A program made the position numbers and the translations under genes. DNA of 25,613 nt, from assembly GCA_002371375.1 (NCBI GenBank), contig DFIB01000030.1, positions 1-25,613 on the forward strand, in the 5' to 3' direction. This document shows positions 6,932 to 14,413 of this stretch, piece after piece (position 1 is the first letter of the stretch; each line of letters begins with the position of its first letter). The notes under the pieces were generated by a model, which worked only from the letters and a program-made list of their open reading frames with translations, had not been told where the DNA came from and made no database searches. This DNA comes from Mageeibacillus sp. UBA3708 (lineage in GTDB: Bacteria > Bacillota > Clostridia > Saccharofermentanales > Saccharofermentanaceae).

Positions 6932-9100
6932 ATGAACAATGCGACAGTTATCGTGCTGACAGGTATTCAGGACCAGGTTACACTTCACACCTTGCTGAAG
7001 GAGGCCTTCGGCTTCCCTGATTATTACGGAGGCAATCTCGATGCGCTCTACGACATGCTCACATCACTCAGCGAACCGAGGCACCTGATCATATACGGCG
7101 AAGACGATCCCGAACCCGGAATGAAGACATATATTCCCAAATTCCTCCGTGTCCTTGAAGATGCAGCTGAGGAGAATCCTTTATTTACATTCGAGATCAG
7201 GCATCATTCCAGAATATATGACCGCAAACCGCTCGTAGTCTGCGGCTCATGGGAGGACGCCGAGAACCTCAATATGTTCCTCAACAATCTCAATATTCCG
7301 GAGATAACATCCAGATATGTCGTGTGCTGCTTTTCTTTCGGGACGAACAATGACGGCAAGCATCACACGAGAACGCAGATAGAGCTGAAGCTCGCAGAGA
7401 TAATAATGAAGCTTGAACCGGCGGGCATTATCATATTTGCAGAGATGCTCAAAGCACCGATGACCTGTGAACGGCTTGCCGACATAGGACACGAGCACAA
7501 TATACCCGTCTTTATGCTGGAGCATGACGGTGATGACTGCATCAATTTCAAGCTTGATTACACCTCGGGGTTCCGCGGCCTTGTCAGACATATAATTGAA
7601 GATCACGGCATCACCGACCTGATGATGGTCGCGGGATACAAGGGCAATCCGTTCTCCGAGGACAGGATAAAGGTCTTCAAAGAGGAGCTCCGCGCCCATA
7701 ATCTGCCCGTTGACAGCAACAGGATCATATATGGCAATTTCTGGTATGTTCCGGCAAGCCATGCCCTGAGCGAATATCTCGAGAACAACGGGGGCAAAGT
7801 CCCGGGAGCGATCATATGCGCCAACGACACGATGGCAATGGGCTGCTGCGATCTGCTCGTATCCCGCGGATACAGGGTCCCTGAGGATGTCATCATTACA
7901 GGATTTGACGGCATCAAGGATGCCCTCTGCCACTTCCCTACCATAACGACCGCAGCGCCGGATTACTCGGAAGTTGCGAGACTTATCAGCAGTACCATGA
8001 ACGACTGGGATCCCACACAGCCGGCGAAGACAATTGAATATACCATACCGTACAAGCTTCTCCTCAAGCATTCGTGCGGCTGCAACGACACAACCTGGGA
8101 AGAGATGCGCGATATCTCTTCGACTCTGTTCAGAGACAATCAGGATTATTTCATGCACGTTCACGAGATGGGAAGGCTGACTTCTACTGCGATCACGATC
8201 GCCGATACCAAGCTCCTTGCCGCATTCCTGGATCAGCACCTGTGGCTGTGGAAGGATCAGATGTTTTTCGTCGGTCTTACGGAGTCGGAATCATGCATTA
8301 ATGCCATCTATTCTTCATGGAAAGAGAATTACGAGTACGGCAATAAGATCTATAATCCGGTCACGATCCTTCCCTATCTGGATGAGGTACTGGCTTACGG
8401 CAGCAACATTAATTTCCTGCTGTTCAGCCAGCTCAGGTCATTAGATGAAGCATACGGATATCTGTGCACCGGATCTTCCAACGTGCCGTTGCGTCTCCAG
8501 CAGCGCTTTGAGGAGATGGAGTCATATGTCTCCTCCATCGTACACTCCGTCCTTAACAATAATAAGCTCATGCGCGTTAACCGCGAAATGAAGGCTCTTT
8601 CCGAGATGGACTACATGACGGGCCTGTACAACAGGAGAGGCTTCCTGTCGCGCGTCGCAGCCATCGTCAAGGACCCGAGGAACAGGAATAAAGTATTCAA
8701 CTACATAATGATGGATCTGGATAACCTCAAGCCCATCAACGATAACTACGGGCACCAGGAAGGCGATGTGGTCATCAAGGCGCTGGCCTATGCGATCCAG
8801 ACCAGGGTACACAAGACAGGAATCTCTTCCCGCTTTGGCGGAGACGAATTTGCTTTTGTTATTCTAAGCGATTCCCCTCTTGACGATGAGGCTGATGACC
8901 TGAGACACAGGATAGAAGAATCTGCACAGAATGACTCTTCCATCATATCCAAACCCTATAAGATCCTGGCTTCCATCGGCATAGCCTCATGTCCCGTATC
9001 CGATTTCCCGTCAGGCAGGATCGACTCCGTTCTCGAGAGGCTCATGAATGCTGCTGATGAGAGAATGTATGCCGATAAACAGAAGAGGCATCAGAGATGA
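6932..9100 (+). CDS. Barstar - LacI-type sensor - GGDEF diguanylate cyclase fusion
   Basis: 722 aa, cytoplasmic (no signal or membrane segment). Residues about 4-90 are barstar: FPDYYGGNLDALYDMLTS aligns with barstar PEYYGENLDALWDCLTG, keeping the barnase-contacting D37 and D41 (barstar D35, D39) and with Y40 for W38. Residues about 98-385 are a periplasmic-binding-protein-like domain of LacI-regulator type (ICANDTMAMGCCDLL, VIITGFDG, ending in KHSCGC), but with no DNA-binding helix-turn-helix. A mainly helical region (390-555) leads to a GGDEF domain (DYMTGLYNRRGF from 560; GGDEF 636-640 intact), so c-di-GMP synthesis is expected. No RxxD inhibitory site is seen upstream of GGDEF. AGGGG precedes the ATG, 5 bp after the RNase stop. 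There is no start codon at the barstar/sensor junction, which argues for a real fusion rather than two genes joined by an error. Confidence 0.93.
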   Translation: MNNATVIVLTGIQDQVTLHTLLKEAFGFPDYYGGNLDALYDMLTSLSEPRHLIIYGEDDPEPGMKTYIPKFLRVLEDAAEENPLFTFEIRHHSRIYDRKPLVVCGSWEDAENLNMFLNNLNIPEITSRYVVCCFSFGTNNDGKHHTRTQIELKLAEIIMKLEPAGIIIFAEMLKAPMTCERLADIGHEHNIPVFMLEHDGDDCINFKLDYTSGFRGLVRHIIEDHGITDLMMVAGYKGNPFSEDRIKVFKEELRAHNLPVDSNRIIYGNFWYVPASHALSEYLENNGGKVPGAIICANDTMAMGCCDLLVSRGYRVPEDVIITGFDGIKDALCHFPTITTAAPDYSEVARLISSTMNDWDPTQPAKTIEYTIPYKLLLKHSCGCNDTTWEEMRDISSTLFRDNQDYFMHVHEMGRLTSTAITIADTKLLAAFLDQHLWLWKDQMFFVGLTESESCINAIYSSWKENYEYGNKIYNPVTILPYLDEVLAYGSNINFLLFSQLRSLDEAYGYLCTGSSNVPLRLQQRFEEMESYVSSIVHSVLNNNKLMRVNREMKALSEMDYMTGLYNRRGFLSRVAAIVKDPRNRNKVFNYIMMDLDNLKPINDNYGHQEGDVVIKALAYAIQTRVHKTGISSRFGGDEFAFVILSDSPLDDEADDLRHRIEESAQNDSSIISKPYKILASIGIASCPVSDFPSGRIDSVLERLMNAADERMYADKQKRHQR

Positions 9101-9175
9101 TGAGACTCTTATTATCACTCAATCCTCACATCAGTCCTAACATCATGCCTTCACCGTTTCCGCTGGAAAACGGCA

Positions 9176-9257
9176 TTTTTTCCGCAATTTTCGCGGAAAG
9201 ATTTCTATATATCTGCGAATCCGCGGAAAACACCATGGTTTTCCGTAGTTTTCGCGG
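9176..9257. repeat. TTCCGC/GCGGAA palindrome cluster, copy 2
   Basis: TTTCCGC (9179-9185) pairs with GCGGAAA (9193-9199), then CGAATCCGCGGAAAA and TTTTCCGTAGTTTTCGCGGA follow. Same word set and order as the clusters at 3003-3101 and 19272-19325. Confidence 0.75.
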
Positions 9258-9357
9258 ACTGTAATCTGTTTGTAACATTAGAAGGCTCTCAAAGGCGATC
9301 TTCAGTCCTGCTGCCGGTCACCCCGGGCACCCAAGCCAACTGCAAGCTTTCCAAATA

Positions 9358-9384
9358 AGAAACCGCCCCTTCATTCCGGGGCGG
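9358..9384 (-). terminator. Rho-independent terminator of the SPFH gene
   Basis: CCGCCCC (9363-9369) and GGGGCGG (9378-9384) form a 7-bp GC stem with an 8-nt loop; on the minus strand it is followed by TTTCTTATTT. It lies about 50 bp past the SPFH stop and may also stop plus-strand transcription. Confidence 0.85.
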
Positions 9385-9436
9385 CCTCTCATAGTCTTAA
9401 ACCATAGCTCACTAATTACCGATTACTAATTACTGA

Positions 9437-11044
9437 TCACTCATCATCTTCGCCCGATGTATCGTCATCTTCTACAGGCTTTGTATATCCTGACGAAGCC
9501 TGAGATGCGGCAGGTGCTGCCGGAGCGGGAGCAGTCTTGCCTGCATTAGCGGCTGCAACAGCCTGTCCCAGACCGAAATTAGTATTGCCGGCAAGCTTTG
9601 TTCCTGCAAAAGATCCGATCACTGCAGCAAGGTTGATGCCCAGTGAATCGCCGATACCGTCGATAGTCTGCTTGAATGACTTCGTGATATCCTCTGTCAT
9701 CTTTGCCGTATTGCCCTCACCATACATCGTGATGGAGTCGATATTTGCCAGCGGCTTTGCAATAGCTTCAGCTACCATCGGATACATCTTGCAGAGCATC
9801 TCGATAATGGCTGCTTCGCCGTACTTCTGCATAGCTTCAGCCTTCTTGTCGATACCGATAGCCTCAGCTTCCGCCTTTGCACGGATCGCATCAGCTTCAG
9901 CCTCACCTTTTGCACGGATACCTTCAGCTTCCTTCTGCATGGCGATCATGTCAGCCTCAGCCTGGATCTTCTTGGCTTCAGCCTGCTGTGCAAGCTCATA
10001 CTTCCTTGCTTCAGCTTCCTTCTGCCTCTTGTACAGAGCCACATCGGCCATCTGCTGCTGACGGTACTTCTCGGCGTCTGCCTGCTTCTTGATCTCAGCG
10101 TCGAGAGCCTGCTCACGGACCTGAGCTTCCTTCATCTTCAGCTCGATCTCTTTCTCCTGCTTAGCGATGTCAGCCTCGGTGTTGGCAACCTCGATCGACT
10201 TCCTCTGTGCCTGCTCCTGGATGCGGTATGCAGCGTCAGCCTCAGCCTTCTTGGAATCCTGTACCACCTGAAGTTCTGATCTCTTGATAGCGAGATCATT
10301 CTGCTTGATGGCGATCTCAGTCTCGGAAGCTACCTTGGCATCGTTGGCCTCTTTTGCAGCCTCTGCCTGTGCGATGGCCACGTCACGCTCTGCGTTTGCT
10401 TTCGCGATGGAAGCGGTCTTCTGGATCGTAGCCATGTTGTCCTGACCAAGAGCAGTGATGAGATCATTCTTATCCTCAACATGCTGGATGTTGCATGAGA
10501 TGATCTGGATGCCCAGATTGTTCATATCTACCTGAGCCTTCTCCTGAACCTGATCACCGAAAGACTTCCTGTCGTTGCAAAGCTCCTTCAGTGTGATCGT
10601 ACCGATGATCTCACGCATGTTACCCTGCAGAGAATCAACGAGCTGAGCATTGATCTGCGCACTGTTCATGTTGAGGAAGTTCTTCATGGCGAGCTTGATG
10701 CCGTCTTCGTCAGTCCTGATCTGGACCTTGGCAACAGCATCGATGTTGACGCCGATGAAGTCAGCCGTCGGAACAAAATCACCCGTCTTGATGTCGATGG
10801 AGAGCTGCTCGATAAGGAGCTCGTCTCTTCTCTCAAGGAACGGAAGCTTAAGTCCTGCCTTACCGATAAGGATCTTCGGCTTCTTCTTCAGACCCGTAAT
10901 AATGTATGCCTTGTTCGGCGGTGCCTTCACATAGCTCGTAAAGATGATTATGAGAAGGAATAATACTGCTGCACCTGCAGCAATAATCGTGATCGTCATC
11001 TGATCCATTGCAGCGATGACACCTGCACCAGCCATTGCGTTCAT
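9437..11044 (-). CDS. Flotillin-like SPFH-domain membrane protein
   Basis: 535 aa from the ATG at 11044, chosen because AAGGGGG lies just upstream and the protein then begins with a short leader and a membrane helix (about 18-38, IIAAGAAVLFLLIIIF). An upstream in-frame extension to 11215 would overlap the promoter. Residues about 45-230 form the SPFH domain (NKAYIITGLKKKPKILIGKA, GDFVPTADFIGVNIDAVAKV). Residues about 225-435 are a long Ala/Glu/Lys coiled coil with EAEA repeats, as in bacterial flotillin FloT/YuaG. The C-terminus is Ala/Pro-rich and acidic. Flotillins form oligomers in membrane microdomains. The NfeD-like partner often found beside them is absent here. Confidence 0.9.
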   Translation of the reverse strand: MNAMAGAGVIAAMDQMTITIIAAGAAVLFLLIIIFTSYVKAPPNKAYIITGLKKKPKILIGKAGLKLPFLERRDELLIEQLSIDIKTGDFVPTADFIGVNIDAVAKVQIRTDEDGIKLAMKNFLNMNSAQINAQLVDSLQGNMREIIGTITLKELCNDRKSFGDQVQEKAQVDMNNLGIQIISCNIQHVEDKNDLITALGQDNMATIQKTASIAKANAERDVAIAQAEAAKEANDAKVASETEIAIKQNDLAIKRSELQVVQDSKKAEADAAYRIQEQAQRKSIEVANTEADIAKQEKEIELKMKEAQVREQALDAEIKKQADAEKYRQQQMADVALYKRQKEAEARKYELAQQAEAKKIQAEADMIAMQKEAEGIRAKGEAEADAIRAKAEAEAIGIDKKAEAMQKYGEAAIIEMLCKMYPMVAEAIAKPLANIDSITMYGEGNTAKMTEDITKSFKQTIDGIGDSLGINLAAVIGSFAGTKLAGNTNFGLGQAVAAANAGKTAPAPAAPAASQASSGYTKPVEDDDTSGEDDE

Positions 11045-11070
11045 ACCCTGAACCCCCTTATTCAAATTAA

Positions 11071-11092
11071 CTCCCGACGTTGATGCCGGGAG
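11071..11092 (-). other. Leader stem-loop upstream of the SPFH gene
   Basis: CTCCCG (11071-11076) and CGGGAG (11087-11092) form a hairpin in the 5' untranslated region, between the promoter and the ribosome site. It may affect translation or RNA stability; no riboswitch class is recognised. Confidence 0.5.
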
Positions 11093-11105
11093 CCTTCTAC
11101 AAAAT

Positions 11106-11133
11106 ATCTTAACATATCTGTTGCGGCGTTCAA
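11106..11133 (-). promoter_or_regulatory. Sigma-A-type promoter of the SPFH gene
   Basis: Minus strand: -35 TTGAAC (plus 11128-11133), 16-bp spacer, -10 TAAGAT (plus 11106-11111) with TG one base upstream of the -10. Confidence 0.6.
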
Positions 11134-11174
11134 GTAAAATCGTATCCGTTACAACCGATGTAATATTTCGCCGG

Positions 11175-11978
11175 TCACACATCCTCAAAGAGGAAGTATC
11201 CTCCTGCAGGATCATTTCTGATCTCCAGATCGTTCAGCACAGAACCCAGCATCATCTGCCTCTCATAGACACCATCGACCTTATGTACTTGCCCGCTGCT
11301 GTCAGTAACGGAGAATTGAATTGCGACATCAAATGATGCTTCCTCATCCGCTTTGTCCCTAATGTCAACTTCGGTTATTCCGATACTGAAGACCTCACCC
11401 TTCCCGATCACGGTGCCGTCCGCATGACCTGTCTGTCCGCCTCCGCCCGGTCTGCCGTTGATCGTGTATTCATAACTCAGAAGGACAATGTCATCAGCAT
11501 TAATGACTAAGCCGGTCTTTGCTTCCCGGAGCTCACCGTATCCGCCCGATGAAGCCCAGACATCATATCCGAGAGAATTGATGAAGTCCGGTGTAAACAC
11601 ACTCTTGCCCATTGTATCTGATGCCCTCCAGAAGTCAGGCTGTTTCATGATACCGCTGACGTTATATAACATCAGATAATTGTCATACGGATCATTCGAC
11701 AGGGTGTATATCCTTGCATTCCTGTCACCGTCCGTGTACCCGAGGCACTCCCTGATCATATCTTCGTTTATCCTTTTGCCGGCGGTTCCGTAAGGCATGT
11801 ATGATCTGTCTCCCACCGTGATATACATCATATCCGTCTCATTGCCGTCACGCTTATCATATGATACGGAATCGGACGGAAGAGCCCAGCTGCCGCTGTC
11901 ATAACCCTTCATGCGGCAACCCGCAAAAATAAAGGTGCACAGCAGGGTTATTCCTGTAATTTTTATCACCTTTCCCAT
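11175..11978 (-). CDS. Lipoprotein of unknown function
   Basis: 267 aa with a clear type II signal peptide, MGKVIKITGITLLCTFIFAGC (lipobox FAGC, C21), so it should be anchored on the outer face of the membrane. I do not recognise the mature part. It has a Gly-rich stretch (GRPGGGGQTGHADG) and a beta-rich C-terminal half ending YFLFEDV. It is the last gene of the operon that begins at 14328; the ATG lies 8 bp after the preceding stop and AAGGGG overlaps the end of that gene, so it is probably co-translated with its neighbour. Confidence 0.8.
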   Translation of the reverse strand: MGKVIKITGITLLCTFIFAGCRMKGYDSGSWALPSDSVSYDKRDGNETDMMYITVGDRSYMPYGTAGKRINEDMIRECLGYTDGDRNARIYTLSNDPYDNYLMLYNVSGIMKQPDFWRASDTMGKSVFTPDFINSLGYDVWASSGGYGELREAKTGLVINADDIVLLSYEYTINGRPGGGGQTGHADGTVIGKGEVFSIGITEVDIRDKADEEASFDVAIQFSVTDSSGQVHKVDGVYERQMMLGSVLNDLEIRNDPAGGYFLFEDV

Positions 11979-11986
11979 ATGTCACT

Positions 11987-12358
11987 TCATCCCCTTCCCG
12001 AGATAAGCACCGTGACTGTCTTATCCGACCATTCGGGAGCGTGTTCGTTTGTGGCAAAAAGTTCGATCTCTGCCTTGCCGGAACCCTCTTCGATGGTTAC
12101 GTGCTGCTTATCCTCCGATATCGTTCCTTTTGCCCCTATCACGGCGGTGATGCTGCGTGTATCGTAATTGGAGAACTCCGCCAGTTCGTCGATACTGAGT
12201 GTATCGCCTATCTGAACCGTGATTCCGTCTTTGGGCTTGATGTGAGCACATCTCGATGTGTATGTAAACGCACCGTGTATCAGCACCGCTGCCGCCGTAC
12301 CGATCATGGCCAATGCTATCCCGGCCGAAATGATGATTACTTTTGCCTTTTTGGACAT
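11987..12358 (-). CDS. Small membrane-anchored protein with an Ig-like beta domain
   Basis: 123 aa from the ATG at 12358; the frame is open upstream, but that part is inside the preceding gene. An N-terminal signal-anchor (about 5-30, VIIISAGIALAMIGTAAAVLI) is followed by about 90 residues of beta-strand character (ITVQIGDTLSIDELAEFSNY, ITAVIGAKGTISEDKQHVTI, KAEIELFATNEHAPEWSDKT) resembling bacterial Ig-like repeats found in clostridial surface proteins. The start codon overlaps the preceding stop by one base (TAATG), so the two are translationally coupled. Function unknown. Confidence 0.75.
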   Translation of the reverse strand: MSKKAKVIIISAGIALAMIGTAAAVLIHGAFTYTSRCAHIKPKDGITVQIGDTLSIDELAEFSNYDTRSITAVIGAKGTISEDKQHVTIEEGSGKAEIELFATNEHAPEWSDKTVTVLISGRG

Positions 12359-13641
12359 TACCTTATTCCTCCTATTGTAAAATACAGTATCGAAGATATT
12401 GCGCTCATTACTGCAAAGCTTGCCGAAGCGAACAGGATCCATGCTTTGGACATATCCTTCCGCCTTACCGTCGAGATGATCACCATCACCGCACCTGCTG
12501 CGAATATAAATGTTCCCCATATTGCCAGAAGTCTTTTGGGCGTGTAGCCGAACCTTGAGTAATAAAGTGCAAGTTTGGAGAAAGAGACGACTGCAAAGAT
12601 CATGCTTTCGATCATAAGGGCAACCGTCATCCCCACAGATGCCTTGCGTCCGTATAGCTCACGGTCCTCAAAGTATGATATGAGCAGGTAGATCATCATA
12701 TTGATGAGCATGATCCCCGTCAGTTCAAAAAATCCTCTCCTTGCATATTCGGCCGCCGTGAACTCATCGGGAAGACGTCCCGCAAATGCGCTGAACAGGT
12801 AGCTGGCCTCGAAGATGAAGAATACGAGATAGAGGAGCACAAATATACCTGTAACAAAAGCGCTTACGACAGGTGATATCCTGCGGCATGACATGCGCCA
12901 TCTTACGAGTCTGCCGTATGACCTCTTCTCAGCCGCGCCGTCGCTTGCAGCGCTCTTGCCCAGAAGGCCGTACAGATACATCGCCGTAGGAACCGCGAAA
13001 ACAAAGTATCCCATATTATTTATGATCCATCTGAAGTCCGTCAGGAAGTCAAATGACTTTACTATCTTCATTACGGCTTCTCCGAATCCCGCATTGATCT
13101 GAGCGAGGAGAAATACCGCCACGATGAAGACCGGAAGGAGCACAAGTATGATAAGAAATGCTCCGACTGCAGATGCCCTCTTGCCTTGAACGCTGCCGTC
13201 TTCAGAACGTCTCCCGGAATGTGCCATGTCTATGAATATCTGTCCCATTCCGCCGAAGCCCTTGAGGATCTGTGCATTGAACAGGTCTGCCGCTATGAAG
13301 CTCCCGGTCTTCCCCTCATAGCACAATCTGTTGCTTACGATGGCGACATAGAACGCGCAGAGGTGGAGGCCGAGGAACGACACCCCTTCAGACAGCCCCG
13401 TCTCGAAGGTCAGAGCGACAATTCCCATTATTCCGTACCAGAAATATGTCTCTTTGGCAGGTGTCTTCCCTCTTCCTCTCACCACCAGCTCATTCCAGAT
13501 AATAAAGAACATTACGAAGATCACCTTCTTGAGAGTGACATTCTTATCACTCATATCGAACAGGAAAAACTTCAAATAAGCGTATGCTATAGGATACGCC
13601 AGCAGGATGCCGGCGATCTTGGAAGATCTTGTTAATTCCAT
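12358..13641 (-). CDS. Polytopic membrane protein, DUF4173/DUF4153-like
   Basis: 427 aa with about ten hydrophobic segments spread through the whole length, short charged loops and no catalytic motif I can see. Features such as FELTGIMLINMMIYLLISYFEDRE and the final helices resemble DUF4173-type proteins of Clostridia; this assignment is from memory of family style and is only moderately sure. AGAGGT precedes the ATG. It sits 12 bp after the small XRE regulator and overlaps the next gene by one base, so it is a member of the DUF2975/XRE-led operon. Confidence 0.7.
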   Translation of the reverse strand: MELTRSSKIAGILLAYPIAYAYLKFFLFDMSDKNVTLKKVIFVMFFIIWNELVVRGRGKTPAKETYFWYGIMGIVALTFETGLSEGVSFLGLHLCAFYVAIVSNRLCYEGKTGSFIAADLFNAQILKGFGGMGQIFIDMAHSGRRSEDGSVQGKRASAVGAFLIILVLLPVFIVAVFLLAQINAGFGEAVMKIVKSFDFLTDFRWIINNMGYFVFAVPTAMYLYGLLGKSAASDGAAEKRSYGRLVRWRMSCRRISPVVSAFVTGIFVLLYLVFFIFEASYLFSAFAGRLPDEFTAAEYARRGFFELTGIMLINMMIYLLISYFEDRELYGRKASVGMTVALMIESMIFAVVSFSKLALYYSRFGYTPKRLLAIWGTFIFAAGAVMVIISTVRRKDMSKAWILFASASFAVMSAISSILYFTIGGIR

Positions 13642-13653
13642 TGTGATTACCTC

Positions 13654-13857
13654 TTAGTCTTCTCTGTACTCCAGGATGTCTCCGGGCTGACACTCAAGAT
13701 TCCTGCATATGGCATCCAGAGTCTCAAGTCTCACTGCCTTTGCCTTCTGATTCTTCAATATCGACAGGTTGGCCTGCGTTATGCCGATCCGCTGCGCAAG
13801 TTCCCCGGAGGACATCTTGCGCTTAGCCATCATCACATCAAGATTAATAACGATCAC
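13654..13857 (-). CDS. Small XRE-family (YozG-like) transcriptional regulator
   Basis: 67 aa, a bare Cro/C1 helix-turn-helix: SSGELAQRIGITQANLSILK (helices 2-3) and TLDAICRNLECQPGDILEY, the classic end of YozG-type regulators. The start is GTG at 13857 with GGAGG 8 bp upstream. It follows the DUF2975 gene by 18 bp. Pairs of DUF2975 membrane protein and YozG-like regulator are common in Bacillota. It probably controls its own operon through the dyad in the promoter at 14357-14385. Confidence 0.9.
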   Translation of the reverse strand: MIVINLDVMMAKRKMSSGELAQRIGITQANLSILKNQKAKAVRLETLDAICRNLECQPGDILEYRED

Positions 13858-13875
13858 TGCTTAGTCCTCCTTCCC

Positions 13876-14328
13876 TTATATGGTGAGATCGAGCTCATCC
13901 TTCATCTCAATGGCCTTCTCAAAAACAGCCCTCACGCACAGAATGATGAGTACCATGAAGAAGCATATGACGGCTGCATAGACTGTTCCGAACCACGCGA
14001 GCGTACCTGCCACGCAGTCGGTTCCCATAAGTGCACATGCGACAGCTATTATCTTCATCAGCTTCGTGTTCCTCCGGTCAAAGACAATGTTCTTATCCAT
14101 GTTGTCAAGGAGTTTATAAAGCGCAAATAACACCACATATGCACCGGCGGTTCCCAGGTAATAAACTGTTGCCAGCGTGATCATCGCGAAAGCATCGCTC
14201 CTGTCAGCCCATACTCTGGTTATGTAATTCGTAATGATAAAACCGAACGCATCTGCCGCAACAACAAATGCGATAAAGATAACCGTGGCGAATTTTGTAT
14301 ATCTGATAATATTATTTGCCTTGTCCAT
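13876..14328 (-). CDS. DUF2975-family membrane protein
   Basis: 150 aa with four hydrophobic segments (about 12-34, 46-70, 88-108 and 113-135). The layout, with the charged loop KLLDNMDKNIVFDRRNTKLM between helices 2 and 3, is typical of DUF2975. First gene of the operon, with a very strong ribosome site AGGAGGTGA (14335-14343). The role is unknown; the pairing with an adjacent small XRE regulator suggests a membrane signal or modulator for that regulator (inference). Confidence 0.85.
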   Translation of the reverse strand: MDKANNIIRYTKFATVIFIAFVVAADAFGFIITNYITRVWADRSDAFAMITLATVYYLGTAGAYVVLFALYKLLDNMDKNIVFDRRNTKLMKIIAVACALMGTDCVAGTLAWFGTVYAAVICFFMVLIILCVRAVFEKAIEMKDELDLTI

Positions 14329-14356
14329 AACAGCTCACCTCCTGTGTGATGAGCAT

Positions 14357-14385
14357 ATAATACAACAGGCATTTCTGTTTTGCAA
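14357..14385 (-). promoter_or_regulatory. Promoter of the DUF2975/XRE operon with dyad in the spacer
   Basis: Minus strand: -35 TTGCAA (14380-14385), 17-bp spacer, -10 TATTAT (plus 14357-14362). The spacer contains AACAG-N6-CTGTT, a good candidate operator for the small regulator encoded in the operon. Confidence 0.7.
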
Positions 14386-14413
14386 CAACTTTTTATTGTT
14401 TTACGATAAAATT

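Larger units (their letters stand above)
9101..9436. other. Convergent intergenic region
   Basis: 336 bp between the cyclase fusion and the convergent SPFH gene. It contains a TTCCGC/GCGGAA repeat cluster (9176-9257), a GC-rich terminator (9363-9384) and a short stretch of near-repeats of ATTACTGAT type (9410-9440). No gene is seen. Confidence 0.7.

Noticed and set aside
7190..7240. Barstar and cyclase as two genes joined by a sequencing error
   Set aside because: No in-frame start codon or ribosome site is present at the junction, and the out-of-frame ATG there meets a stop within a few codons; still worth a read-level check.
7247..8239. 330-aa minus-strand open frame within the cyclase gene
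   Set aside because: Antisense shadow of a well-supported coding sequence, with no family resemblance of its own.
6932..9100. LacI-family transcription factor
   Set aside because: The sensor domain is LacI-like but there is no helix-turn-helix; the N-terminus is barstar and the C-terminus is GGDEF.
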